From contig CM066314.1 in NCBI GenBank assembly GCA_033807775.1, forward strand, positions 96,016,929 to 96,080,928: a stretch of DNA of 64,000 nucleotides, given 5' to 3'. The position numbers were made by a program, and so were the translations under genes. The notes under the pieces are model-generated. The model was given only the letters and a program-made list of their open reading frames with translations, did no database searches and had not been told where the DNA came from. Each line of letters begins with the position of its first letter. Position 1 is the first letter of the stretch. This document shows, piece after piece, positions 20,055-29,751 of the stretch. This stretch comes from Saussurea involucrata (Eukaryota > Streptophyta > Magnoliopsida > Asterales > Asteraceae).

Positions 20055-20117
20055 TTAAAAAACAGTTCTCTTGATTCCTTCTTTGAGAGTAAGGGTATTT
20101 CTCACAACTTTACTTCA

Positions 20118-20417
20118 GTGAGAACACCGCAACAAAACGGAATCGCTGAAAGAAGAAATAGAACTATTATTGAAGCTGCACGTTCAATGCTCCGCGATTC
20201 TCATTTGCCTACTCAGTTTTGGGCAGAAGCTGTCAACACTGCTTGTTTTACGCAAAACAGGTTGCTGATAGTCAAAAGATTTAATAAAACATCCTATGAA
20301 CTTTTTCATGGGAGAAAGCCTTCAATTATCTTTCTTCACATCTTTGGATGTCAGCGTTTCATACTGAAAAACAGAGATGCCCTTGGAATGTTTGATCCTA
20401 AGACTGCCTTCTGCTGA
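20118..20417 (+). CDS. H integrase core, C-terminal part (fragment)
   Basis: Same frame as the previous piece. Carries RTPQQNGIAERRNRTIIEAA with the catalytic Glu, FWAEAVNTACFTQNR and HIFGCQRFIL. It ends at a TGA at 20415-20417. The integrase C-terminal stretch expected behind this point is largely deleted. Confidence 0.75.
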   Translation: MRTPQQNGIAERRNRTIIEAARSMLRDSHLPTQFWAEAVNTACFTQNRLLIVKRFNKTSYELFHGRKPSIIFLHIFGCQRFILKNRDALGMFDPKTAFC

Positions 20418-20552
20418 TACTGAAGAACTGAATCAATGGATGTTTTCTCATCTTTGTGATTCAAAAGATATTCCCACTCCTCATACTCATACAGTTGAAG
20501 ATGATGATCCTACTATCATCCCAAACATGCAGTATAGTGAAGCTGAAACATC

Positions 20553-20930
20553 ATGGGTCTCAGTTGTTCCTTTAACACTATGCCTGCTTCTGAACCAAAT
20601 GTCTCAGACATTCCATCTACTTCTCAGCAATCAGTGAATGAGATGACATCTGCACCTACTCCTCTCTTGGCTGATATTCCAGAAGTTGCTGAAGCCTCAT
20701 CTTCAACTCCTCCAGTTCAATTTGAGGCAGCGATTCACGCTCCAGCTCAACAATGGACTGTAAATCACCCAATTGATCAAATCCTTGGTGATCCAAACGC
20801 TGGTGTGCAGACTCGACGAAGTGCAAGTAATATTTGTTTATTTGTTAACTTTATTTCTCTGATTGATCTAAAGAAAATAGATGATGCCCTCAAAGATCAA
20901 ACTGGGTCAGCGCTATGCAAGAAGAGCTGA
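20553..20930 (+). CDS. H integrase to RT linker (fragment)
   Basis: A Ser/Thr/Pro-rich linker, then QWTVNHPIDQILGDP and GVQTRRSASN, the conserved block before copia RT. The frame is lost near 20905 by an indel; RT continues in another frame from 20915. Confidence 0.65.
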   Translation: MGLSCSFNTMPASEPNVSDIPSTSQQSVNEMTSAPTPLLADIPEVAEASSSTPPVQFEAAIHAPAQQWTVNHPIDQILGDPNAGVQTRRSASNICLFVNFISLIDLKKIDDALKDQTGSALCKKS

Positions 20931-22021
20931 CTGAATTCGAAAGAAACAAAGTTTGGAATCTTGTTCGAAGACCAACTAACAAGACAGTGATAGGAACTAA
21001 ATGGGTCTATCGAAACAAGTTGGACGAACAAGGAACTGTAACCCACAACAAGGCTCGACTTGTTGCTCAGGGATACAGACAAGAGGAAGGTATAGACTAC
21101 GACGAAACATTTGCTCCAGTAGCAAGACTAGAATCTATTCGTCTATTCTTAGCATACGCTGTACACACAGACTTCAAAGTATATCAAATGGATGTTAAGT
21201 CAGCGTTTCTCAATGGAAAGCTGAATGAAGAAGTCTATGTGGAACAACCTCCAGGATTCTCAGATCCTAAGCGTCCAGGTTATGTTTATAAACTGGACAA
21301 GGCACTTTATGGCTTAAAGCAAGCTCCACGTGCATGGTATGACACTCTGTCCTCTTATCTCCTAATTGAAAATTTTGAGCGAGGTAAAATCGACAAAACT
21401 CTATTTTACAGAATAGTAAAAGGTCATATCATTCTTGTTCAGATATATGTTGATGGCATTATATTTGGTTCTACTAACCCTGACCTTTGTACTCGTTTAG
21501 CTGATAGAATGAAAGAAGAGTATAAAATGAGTATGATGGGTGAGCTAACATATTTCCTTGGTCTTCAGATAAAACAGAATGAAAAAGGAACTTTCATTAA
21601 TCAGGGAAAGTATGTTAAAGATATGCTGAAGAAATTCGATTTAACTCAGAGTTCAGCTATGAAAACCCCTATGGCACCACCGCTGAAACTAAACAAGGAT
21701 TCAAATGGAATACCTGTTAATGTCACGCTGTACCGTGGGATGATCGGCTCTCTCTTGTATCTTACAGCTAGCCGACCCGATATTATGTACGCAGCATGTT
21801 TGTGTGCACGATATCAAGCTGAACCTAAGGAATCTCATATGATCGCTATAAAGCGAATATTTCGTTACCTTAAGGGTACTATGAACCTAGGTCTTTGGTA
21901 TCCTAAAGATTCAGGGTTTTATCTAATCGCCTATTCAGATAGTGATTTTGCAGGTTGCAAATTGGATAGGAAAAGCACCACAGGAGGCTATCAGCTCCTG
22001 GGTGGAAAACTAGTGAGTTGA
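20915..22021 (+). CDS. H reverse transcriptase and RNase H N-terminal part (catalytically altered)
   Basis: Copia RT with IGTKWVYRNK, KARLVAQGYRQEEGIDYDETFAPVAR-type blocks, VYQMDVKSAFLNG and ALYGLKQAPRAWY. The active site at 21446-21457 reads YVDG instead of YVDD, so the second metal-binding Asp is lost. RNase H starts with YSDSDFAG and LDRKSTTG. A TGA at 22019-22021 stands where relatives have Trp (SWTSKKQN in E), fitting TGG to TGA. Confidence 0.85.
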   Translation: MQEELTEFERNKVWNLVRRPTNKTVIGTKWVYRNKLDEQGTVTHNKARLVAQGYRQEEGIDYDETFAPVARLESIRLFLAYAVHTDFKVYQMDVKSAFLNGKLNEEVYVEQPPGFSDPKRPGYVYKLDKALYGLKQAPRAWYDTLSSYLLIENFERGKIDKTLFYRIVKGHIILVQIYVDGIIFGSTNPDLCTRLADRMKEEYKMSMMGELTYFLGLQIKQNEKGTFINQGKYVKDMLKKFDLTQSSAMKTPMAPPLKLNKDSNGIPVNVTLYRGMIGSLLYLTASRPDIMYAACLCARYQAEPKESHMIAIKRIFRYLKGTMNLGLWYPKDSGFYLIAYSDSDFAGCKLDRKSTTGGYQLLGGKLVS

Positions 22022-22042
22022 ACAAGTAAAAAGCAAAACTCA

Positions 22043-22393
22043 GTGAACACCTCAGCTGCTGAAGCTGAGTATGTAGCCGTTGGAAGCTGTTGTTCCCAGG
22101 TCTTGTGGATGAGAAATCAACTACTGGACTATGACCATCAGCTCTCGAAAATTCCAATCTATTGCGACAGCACAAGTGCCATCGCTATAGCCAACAATCC
22201 AGTGCTACACTCAAAGACCAAACATATCGAAATCAGGTATCATTTTATCAGAGATCATGTGATGAATGGTGATATAGAACTTCATTTTATTCCAACTGAC
22301 TACCAGTTAGCTGATCTGTTCACCAAACCTCTTGATGAGACAAGATTCAACTTTCTCATCAGCGAGCTTGGAATGCTGAACTTTGAAGAGTAA
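22043..22393 (+). CDS. H RNase H C-terminal part (fragment)
   Basis: Same frame as the RT after one stop. Carries AAEAEYVAVGSCCSQ, YCDSTSAIAIANNPV, KHIEIRYHFIRD and YQLADLFTKPLDE. The TAA at 22391-22393 is the natural pol end, as in E and M. Confidence 0.85.
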   Translation: MNTSAAEAEYVAVGSCCSQVLWMRNQLLDYDHQLSKIPIYCDSTSAIAIANNPVLHSKTKHIEIRYHFIRDHVMNGDIELHFIPTDYQLADLFTKPLDETRFNFLISELGMLNFEE

Positions 22394-23347
22394 AAACTTC
22401 TGTAGTTCACATTTGATCAGCGATAAAACCAACTTATATAACCCATTCTAGCATCTTCTCTCTGAAAAAAGTTGATTCGCTGATATCAAGGTATGTCCCT
22501 CTTTACTCGCTGACATTCGCATGTAAATGCAAGATTTCAAAACAAATCACATCGCTGAATATCTCTTCCTTAACAGCGATACTTTGAAATTTCTAAAACT
22601 AACACTGATATTTTTATTCAGTGCTTCGTGTTTTCAAATTGTCGCTGAGATTTCAAAATCTCAGAGACATCCTAAAATATGAAAGGACGTTTGTGACATA
22701 ATCACAACGGATAAACCCTGACACGTTCTTTTTCTGACACACGTTTGCACGTTTCGTTTACCATCCAATCAAATGCAAACACGTGTCCGTGTCATGATGA
22801 AATACTTTCCCGCTGTATTTTTTCTCTCTCTCAAATCTCCCAATATAAACTATTTTTAGTTTATATTTTTCCTTTACGCGAACAATACTTCTCCTACAAG
22901 AAAGAAAAGATTTACTGTTGCTTATTTCCAGAAATCTGTTCATCTTCTTCTTCGATTACCATGTTAATATTCTTATTATTCACCTGCATAACTTGTTTCT
23001 GATCTTCTTGTTGCTTTTAACATATCAAACAAAAGAAACCTTTCTAAAATGAAATCATTTCTTTCATGGTTTTATGAACACAACCTTTTCATGGTTGTTC
23101 TTTAAGTTTAAAACTCAAAATCTTAAACTTGTTCTTCATTCGTTTTTCCAGAATCCTTATCTAAAGGAAAATGGAAAACAAGACTTTTACTGGGATTGTT
23201 TTTCTTTTTCAAAACAAGAAAACCCTAATCTTCATTAAGACATTTCTGTCTGAATGAAATGGACAAAATTCGAAAACATCTTATTGGAAAATCTTTCACA
23301 TTAAGAATATTCTTTATCTGTGTTCATGGTTGATATGTTAAACAGAA
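22394..23347 (+). other. H spacer between pol and ORF3
   Basis: Non-coding. The first 300 bases repeat CGCTGA/TCAGCG words (22423, 22475, 22508, 22552, 22575, 22643), also common in the H LTR. From 22740 it looks like a promoter and leader, described separately. Confidence 0.7.
22762..22850 (+). promoter_or_regulatory. Promoter-like cluster upstream of H ORF3
   Basis: CCAATC near 22764, a G-box with ACGTGTC core (CACGTGTC at 22780-22787) and TATAAA at 22845-22850. ORF3 starts about 500 bp downstream. The same kinds of sites precede ORF3 in E and M. Confidence 0.5.
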
Positions 23348-23611
23348 ATGGCATCTTCTACTCCTGCTCCCACCGCTGAGAAATCCACTGCTGCAAAGAA
23401 ACTGACTCTCGTCAAAGCTCCTCAGGTTAAGTTCAAGCTTGAGGAAGTCGATTTTTCAAAATCGAACAACCTCCATGCGCTTTTCGAGTTTCCTCCTCGA
23501 AAGCAAGTCACACATCTGGATGATGCTGTGAATTACCTCAAAACATGTTGCTTATCTACAGCCCTAACTATTACACCCCCTGCTCATCAATTCCTACTAT
23601 CTCAGTTCTAG
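23348..23611 (+). CDS. H ORF3 N-terminal fragment
   Basis: 88 codons from the presumed start of H ORF3: a short Ser/Ala/Pro/Thr-rich leader, then a domain with FKLEEVDFSKSNNLHALF. TAG at 23609-23611 is followed by the same open frame. Confidence 0.6.
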   Translation: MASSTPAPTAEKSTAAKKLTLVKAPQVKFKLEEVDFSKSNNLHALFEFPPRKQVTHLDDAVNYLKTCCLSTALTITPPAHQFLLSQF

Positions 23612-23830
23612 TATATTGCCAAAAGAGCTCAGGTACCCCATGCCAAAGACCCAACGAAGATCGTTGACTCCATTCTGTGTGACACCAAATTTGGCACCAC
23701 CAAAATCAACCCTGCCATTATCAGGAAAGCACTGAGTCTTCCCACCTCTACCAAAGAAAACCTCTTTTTCCCTCTCCCAAACCACAAAAACCATGCTGAT
23801 AGGGAAGCAATCACTGCATTCTTCGATGCA

Positions 23831-24112
23831 ATGGGTTACGCATGGGACACTGGAAGGGACAAGAAGCCTGAGAAGAAACTGACCATGATCAAGAAGTACG
23901 AAATGCCCAGTGAGATGAACTTCATCTTCGCACATCTGATAAGCTGCATTACAGCGAAAAGTGCCTCTTCTGATCAAGCTGCTCAACCTCAGGAAGCAAT
24001 GGGCTATGCATTACTGAAAGGTCTAAATGTTGACTGGGCGTCAATTATCTACGTCGACCTTGCGTTCAGAGTGGATATGGCTGAAAGACCTTCATGGGTT
24101 CCTTATCCCTGA
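23831..24112 (+). CDS. H ORF3 N-terminal domain fragment
   Basis: Same frame as 23348, actually open from 23612. Carries the GY motif (FFDAMGYAW) and a helical block that aligns by eye with E residues 180-250. Ends at TGA 24110-24112; the frame continues at 24113. Confidence 0.6.
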   Translation: MGYAWDTGRDKKPEKKLTMIKKYEMPSEMNFIFAHLISCITAKSASSDQAAQPQEAMGYALLKGLNVDWASIIYVDLAFRVDMAERPSWVPYP

Positions 24113-24124
24113 TTCATCAGCGCC

Positions 24125-24451
24125 ATGTTTCAACTTGGACTTGGGGACAAATACCCAAAAGAGGGTGATCTGAGACTCTCTCAGGTTGGCCCTAAGGTGC
24201 TCGACTTCAAGCCACTGGAAAACGAGGTACGTATTTCTACTATCTTATCTCTTCTCAATCATCCTTCTTCTACTTCTGCAACTCATTCAGTGGAAATCCC
24301 CACCGCTGATACCCACGCTGCACCCTCCTCTCCTTCTCGAAAAAGGAAACACTTATTTTCCCAACTTGGTTCCAAAAGAATCAAGAAAACCAAGGAGCAA
24401 CCCCCCAGTATTTACACGTTGAAGACTCCACAGCTCAACTTGAAGAGCTGA
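24125..24451 (+). CDS. H ORF3 linker with basic cluster (fragment)
   Basis: Same frame again. FQLGLGDKYPKEGD, then a Ser/Thr-rich part and a basic cluster (RKRKHLFSQLGSKRIKKTKE) that could act as a nuclear localisation signal. E has a similar basic run (KKKRSKS, PKRRKTKKRH) at the same relative place. The frame is lost near 24430. Confidence 0.55.
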   Translation: MFQLGLGDKYPKEGDLRLSQVGPKVLDFKPLENEVRISTILSLLNHPSSTSATHSVEIPTADTHAAPSSPSRKRKHLFSQLGSKRIKKTKEQPPSIYTLKTPQLNLKS

Positions 24452-25359
24452 TGGAAAGTTCCGTGGTACGCTCTGCCACAGCTGATCAAGCCACCTCTTC
24501 CATCCTGGCTTCAGCGTCTCTAAACGCTGAAGTTTTAAACATGGAAATAAACCCACCTCCTTCAGCCTCTCTACAGACTGAAGTGATTGTCAGCGGATCC
24601 AACGTTGAACATCGCACCCAACCCACTTTCTCAACCATCATTCCTCCCACCTCTCCTTTGGTCACTCAATCTCTTCCCCTATTCTCCTCAACAAACATCG
24701 TCCTCAGCGACACTACTGCTGAACATCTTCAGAGGTTGATAGAACAAAACACACGACCTGCAGGTACTTCCAGTCGTCAGGGAACTATTGAAGACGACTA
24801 TGAAACCTACCCAGGGTTACAAGGCTTCGACAACTTCGCCAACCCGTCTGCAGGTATACACATTATCCTAAACACTTCTTTCTCTCAACCCCAAACTTTT
24901 GAGCTTTCCTTTGTTCATAAGTTAATAACTGTTTCAGGTCCTAATTTAGGGGATATCAACACCTCCCTGAAGGCCCTGGAAACAAAGGTGGAAAATTACA
25001 ACACCATTCTCTCCACGAACTCTTCAGCGGTTACAGACGCTGGAGAGAAACTCAAAAAGTTGACCGAGATCGTTGATACGAAAGCCTCCAAAGCTGATCT
25101 GGAGAAGGTGGATGGTAGCATTGCTCAATTTGCTACCACCCTCGCTGACAATTCAACCGCCACCACCTCTCTTTCAACAAACTTCACCACTTTGTCCAAT
25201 AAAGTCACATCATTGAAGACAGAGGTCTCCGCCGTCAAAGAAATTGTTCAGAAAGTACTCGATCGCCTGAACTTCTCATTTTACCTGGGTCGATCGAGCG
25301 GATCTTCAAAAGATCAATCCTGCTATAACTGGCCTGGAAGTAAGATTAGCAAAGATTGA
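24451..25359 (+). CDS. H ORF3 middle part with coiled coil (fragment)
   Basis: 302 codons: Ser/Thr/Pro-rich, then a coiled coil (LKALETKVENYN to VKEIVQKVLDRL). Residues about 135-163 (SAGIHIILNTSF to ITVS) are out of character, hydrophobic, and coded by a pyrimidine-rich 84-bp GT...AG stretch that could be an intron. The last 25 residues look frameshifted. Confidence 0.6.
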   Translation: MESSVVRSATADQATSSILASASLNAEVLNMEINPPPSASLQTEVIVSGSNVEHRTQPTFSTIIPPTSPLVTQSLPLFSSTNIVLSDTTAEHLQRLIEQNTRPAGTSSRQGTIEDDYETYPGLQGFDNFANPSAGIHIILNTSFSQPQTFELSFVHKLITVSGPNLGDINTSLKALETKVENYNTILSTNSSAVTDAGEKLKKLTEIVDTKASKADLEKVDGSIAQFATTLADNSTATTSLSTNFTTLSNKVTSLKTEVSAVKEIVQKVLDRLNFSFYLGRSSGSSKDQSCYNWPGSKISKD

Positions 25360-25638
25360 GAACTGTGTTGGGATCTGTTGCCTGGAAGACAGAGACCAAA
25401 TACACACTGCTGCTGCTGCTGAACAATCTGTTACCTCCCCCAACCATAATGTGGAAGAGGGGGAGAAGACTAAAGAAGACCTTCCCCATAATGATGAGGG
25501 GAGGGTATTGAAACTGATGCTGCTGCTACTTCTACTTCACGACCTCAGGGAGTTGAAAACCCTGAGGAAACCAAGAAACCTCCCTCTGTATCTGAGGGGG
25601 AGCAACTCGATGAGCAACTTAAGGAAGCTGCTGCTGAG

Positions 25639-25935
25639 GTGACCGAACCTTATGGGGAAGAGGTCGAGTCTGAAGAAGAAGCTGTAGACAATGAACCTGT
25701 CGACATCTCTGATGAAGAACCATCATCATCCCCCAAAGATGATGATGATGACGATGATGATGACGACTTCTTCTACGTGCAGCCTGTTGTAAAAGCCCCA
25801 GCTCAAAAAGGGATCGAGATAAAAGAACCTTCAGGGGAGCGGACCAAGACAAAGCATGCAGCGTCTGAAGCTGACAAAGGCAAAAACAAAGGCCTCGCTG
25901 AAGAAGACAATCTGACGATCTTGCTTCAAAAGCCA
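25639..25935 (+). CDS. H ORF3 acidic region (fragment)
   Basis: Open from about 25505 in this frame after a G-run indel near 25500. Carries EEVESEEEAVDNEPVDISDEEP, ten Asp in a row, then KGKNKGLAEEDN. The pyrimidine-rich DNA that follows (25936-26096) does not look coding. Confidence 0.55.
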
Positions 25936-26329
25936 GTTTGTCAGTTACACTACCTTCTATTCCCTTACACTGCATCCCTCCTCTATCCCTTCTCAATCTC
26001 AATCCTTCTATCCTTAAAACCTCTATAAACTTAACCACATTCTTTTCTCTATCTCTTTCTTCCCATGTTCTTACTTAAACAATCGCTGTGTTTCAGCTAG
26101 TCCTCTCCCCTGTTTGAGGATCCCGCTGAAGCTCCTACAACAACACCATATATAATCCCAGCCACAAGTGCTGAAGAAATAATCTGAGTATTGGATTTAA
26201 CCACTGAGACTGATGAACCTGAAGAACAGCTGTTCTCTAACAAAAACAGACCTTCCTTGGCTCCTCAAAAGCTAAGTGAAGAGGATCAAGAAAAGAGAGA
26301 TGCAATGATCAAACAGCTTGAAGATCATC

Positions 26330-26334
26330 GAATC
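26330..26334 (+). repeat. N2 target-site duplication, left copy (GAATC)
   Basis: GAATC precedes TGTTAGATC and recurs at 35648-35652 after the N2 3' LTR; H ORF3 resumes there. Confidence 0.9.
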
Positions 26335-26872
26335 TGTTAGATCTGAGTTTTGTCAATAAACTAAGTGTTAAAGGTCTGATGAGAAGAGTCAGATGTTCTG
26401 ATATGAAGGGTCAGAGTTCTGACTAAGAAGGCTCCGAAGCATCGCTTTGAGAGTTTGAGAATAAGAGTCAGAAGTCTGAGAAGAAGTGTCAGAAGTAGAG
26501 CCAGAAGTTCTGAGAAGCCTTGTCAGAAGAACGTTCAGAAGTTCTGAACTACCTGTTCAGAACTTATAACTAGATACTTTCCTTAGTGTTTAGTTAACTA
26601 ATTAGGACACGTGTATTGTTCCTATTAGTCATTCATATTTGTACTGTAGCTTTAACATTACTGTTGCAGTATATATATAGTTGTTAGCACTTCATTGTTA
26701 ACTGATTTTCCCGAATATATTTGTATTCTCCTTTTGTAATCTTTGAGATTCTCTCTCTCTAAGATCTGTAATTCTGTTCTTAATTGAATACAATTGGGCT
26801 TGATCATATTACTTCTCAATTACTGTTTCATATATTGTTGTATTGATTGTAAGAGTAAATCCTGGACTTACA
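26335..26872 (+). repeat. N2 5' LTR (538 bp)
   Basis: TGTTAGATCTGAG to CTGGACTTACA. The first 250 bases are full of TCAGAAGTTCTGA-type words. CACGTG at 26608-26613 and TATATATA at 26670-26678 form the likely promoter. Confidence 0.95.
26608..26678 (+). promoter_or_regulatory. G-box and TATA box of the N2 5' LTR
   Basis: CACGTG at 26608-26613 lies about 60 bp before TATATATA at 26670-26678. The same pair is in the 3' LTR (about 35383 and 35445). Confidence 0.6.
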
Positions 26873-26873
26873 A

Positions 26874-26887
26874 TTGGTATCAGAGCC
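26874..26887 (+). promoter_or_regulatory. N2 primer-binding site
   Basis: TTGGTATCAGAGCC one base after the LTR end, complementary to initiator methionine tRNA. Confidence 0.9.
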
Positions 26888-27080
26888 AATCAACAAACAA
26901 ATTTGTTCAAGACTGTGATCGCGAAGATCTATTGATCAATTTTTTGAATATTTCTTGATTCGTTCAAAAATCGATTCCGCTGCTAAGGCTAGTTCTTGAA
27001 TTCTTGGCAATTCTTGAATTAACTGTTATCTTTCGATCAAGAAATTCGAATTTGTCTCTCTGTTGAATATTCTTACAATC

Positions 27081-27656
27081 ATGTCTTCTAAAGAATATCT
27101 AGCCATGGGATCTGAAACGAAGCCACCTGTTCTAATTCCTGAAGAGTACCAGCAATGGAAAATACGAATGATCCAATTCTTGGATAACATAGACGAGAAT
27201 CTGATGGTCTCTATTCGAGAAGGTCCTATCGAAGTCTATATTGATGTGGAAGCAACTCCTGAGACAGAGACAACTCCAAAAATTCCGGCAACAAGGGTGA
27301 AGAAGAACTATTCTCAATACACAGCTGAACAGAAGAATAGGCATGCAATCGACAAAAGAGCAATTACATTGATGACACTTGCAGTTCCGAATGAAGTTCT
27401 TAACAGAATTGACAGTGGTTTATCCGCCAAGGAAATGTGGGATGAACTGGAAAGACAAATGTTAGGAACTGTCAGATCAATTCAAGCGAAGTTAAATCAA
27501 AGCATAAATGCTTATGAACGATTCAAGGCTAAAGAATCTGAAAGCTTAAGTCAGACGTATAGTAAATTTTGTACTATACTGAATGATCTGAGAAGAAATG
27601 GGCTGAAAAAGACAAAGTCAGAAATAAACTACAAATTTCTGAACAGTCTATGTTAG
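27081..27656 (+). CDS. N2 gag N-terminal part (interrupted by solo LTR S1)
   Basis: ATG at 27081 (MSSKEYLAMGSETKPP) fits the start of copia gag: the block PVLIPEEYQQWKIRMIQFL parallels PTLLRDEYPQWKIRMVHFF in E. ITLMTLAVPNEVLNRID, AKEMWDELERQM and YSKFCTILNDLRRNG are the UBN2-type capsid helices. The frame runs into S1 after FLNSL; gag sequence resumes at 27915. Capsid protein forming cytoplasmic particles. Confidence 0.85.
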   Translation: MSSKEYLAMGSETKPPVLIPEEYQQWKIRMIQFLDNIDENLMVSIREGPIEVYIDVEATPETETTPKIPATRVKKNYSQYTAEQKNRHAIDKRAITLMTLAVPNEVLNRIDSGLSAKEMWDELERQMLGTVRSIQAKLNQSINAYERFKAKESESLSQTYSKFCTILNDLRRNGLKKTKSEINYKFLNSLC

Positions 27657-27914
27657 GTCCATGATCTTCATACAATCCAAGTATTGTGTAACAAGATGAT
27701 GAAGAACTTTATTGAAAAGGAAATCTAACCTAGAGAGAACACAAAGTGATTAGAGATCTACATCTTGTATTAATGAATTCACTTCTTACAAACTACAAGT
27801 AAAGACCTATTTATAGTCTTCATCACTTGCTACAACAATTAAGCATAAGCCCTTTAACACAACTATTGCTTTACAAAACTTTCTATTATAAAGGACAACT
27901 TCAGTGTCCTAACA
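27651..27914 (-). repeat. Solo LTR S1 inside N2 gag (264 bp)
   Basis: Bounded by TGTTAGG and CCTAACA with exact GTCTA duplications at 27646-27650 and 27915-27919. There is no room for an internal region. A TATAAATAGG on the minus strand (near 27810) suggests minus orientation. It is the product of LTR-LTR recombination or a very short element. No relative is in this window. Confidence 0.85.
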
Positions 27915-28906
27915 GTCTAAACTCTGAGTGGTCATCATTTTCTATAAGTCTACAAATGAACAAGGATATGTGTGAAGAAGATCTAAATGATCTATTTTGT
28001 GTTCTTAATCAGCATGAGGACTCTGTGAAAATTGTGGTTGAAGAGAAGAAAAATGTTGCAGAACAATTAGCCTTTCTGTCAAAGTCCAAAACTGTGAAAG
28101 CACCAAAGAAGGCTGCATATCTATCTGAGATACCCAATCTGGAGGAGTCTGATAAGGAAGAAGGATCAGAAGAAGATGAAGATATAAAAATGATTGCTGA
28201 AAAATTGGCCTTGTTGACTAATACTTTCAACAAGAGATATGGAAAAGGAAAATTCCAGGGCAAGTACAAAAGAGAGCAGGGAAGTTCAGATTTCAAGAAA
28301 AAAGAAGAGAGAGGAGAGAGTAAGTATGAAAAGAAGGAAGAAAGAAGGGAAGAAAATAGAGAAGAGAAGGAAGAAAGAAAAGAAAAGAATCTGTGCTTCA
28401 AGTGTGGAAAGTCTGGCCACTTTGCAAAGGATTGCAAAGTGAAAATAGTGAAAGATTATGAGTACTATACCAAAAAGGCTCAGCTGGTAAAGAAAAGAGA
28501 GGATGAAGTGGCAATGTTAGCCGAACAAGAAAACTGGTTGTACTATACTTCAGATGAAGATGACTGTATTCACTTTTCCCAGATGCAAAGCTATATGGCA
28601 AAGATGAAGAATGAGGATGACTCTGACTTTGAAGATGTTGATTCTGAGTCATCTGCCGAGGTACATTCTGCACTTGAAATAGACTTAATGACACAGATTG
28701 GTGAAATGAAAACTGAATTTGTTAAACTAAGAAAACAAATAAAAGGAGAAAGAAATTTAGTTAACAAATTCAGAATTGAAAAAGAGGTAATAAAAGAACA
28801 ATATGAGGAATCTGAGATTGAGAAACATAAAATTAAAACTGAAAATTCTGAGTTGTTGAAAAACCTTTCTGAATTAAAAGTTGAGCTTTCAAAAGTTAAA
28901 AGATGA
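27915..28906 (+). CDS. N2 gag C-terminal part with zinc knuckle and coiled-coil tail
   Basis: Resumes the capsid after S1 (EWSSFSISLQMNKDMCEEDLNDLFCVL), followed by an acidic/basic linker, then a Lys/Arg/Glu-rich run (KKEERGESKYEKKEERREE) and one CCHC knuckle CFKCGKSGHFAKDC (about 28396-28437). After YTKKAQLVKKRE, an acidic part leads to a coiled coil from about residue 285. The ORF ends at TGA near 28904; heptad-like sequence continues in another frame. Confidence 0.8.
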
Positions 28907-29751
28907 AAAGGGTGATTTACAAATAAAGTTTAATATGCTATTTGAGGAAAGAAAGAATTTATACACTAAAATCAAATAATTAGAAGATCTTAACTTGAAA
29001 AGTGGTCAGACTCAGCAAACACTAAATCTTCTAACAAGTAATGTTAAAGATACAAGATTTTATAATCCAAAGAAGGGATTGGGATTGGAAGAAAATGTTG
29101 TTTTAAAAAGAGCTCCAGTCAACTTGTATGATTTTGAAAAATTTCATGTTCCTAAACCAAAAATTCCAGAAGTTGTTGAAGTTTTCAAAAGATCTGCGAA
29201 TTCTATCACAAGTTCTGACAGTTTACAAAAATCAAGTACTAAATAGGCAAAGGAAATAGTTTCTGAATCAAAAACAGAAAAATCAGATGTTTCAGAAAAT
29301 AAGGTTAAGAAAGAAATTTCTAAACCAAAAGAAGAGAAACCAAAATATAATGATGCTAAATTCAAATATGACTCTTTAAATGTCAGTTACAAAAATAAAC
29401 AACAAAGTTTTTCACATTCTGACATAGAAAGTATATTTGATACTAGTAAGGTTTCTTAACAGTTTTCTGAGTCTGGAGGTCAGAAATCTGAGTTCTTGAA
29501 TCAGAATTCTGAGTCTGGAGGTCAGAAATCTGAGTTCTGAATCAAAGGGTCAGAAATCTGATTTCTTTAATCAGAATTCTGAAACAAAGAGTCAGAATTC
29601 TGAATCAAAGAGTCAGAATTCTGAATCAACTGAAAATTCTGAAACAAAATCAGAAGAATTTTTACAACTTGAAAAGAGGTTTACTCTTGTAAGTCAAGAA
29701 CTTGAGGACTTAAGGAAAGCTTATGATGAACTTGAAAATGACATCTGTGAT

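Larger units (their letters stand above)
23348..26329 (+). pseudogene. H ORF3, N-terminal and middle parts (broken)
   Basis: Starts at ATG 23348 and continues to the N2 insertion. In-frame stops at 23609 (TAG, fits CAG) and 24110 (TGA) are followed by frame changes near 24430, after 25300 and near 25500, and a TGA near 26184. The N-terminal block shows FFDAMGYAW and SSDQAAQPQ, aligning by eye with GYN and DQSSHQI in E. A coiled coil follows (about 24960-25270), then EEGEK on a purine tract (25454-25468), an acidic segment with ten Asp (about 25740-25769) and a Lys/Glu-rich stretch ending LEDHRI at N2. The role is unknown; Sirevirus ORF3 proteins are often called envelope-like, but I see no signal peptide or clear membrane segment. 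Confidence 0.65.

Noticed and set aside
28009..28437. 142-codon minus-strand ORF
   Set aside because: Shadow of the Glu/Lys-rich N2 gag part.
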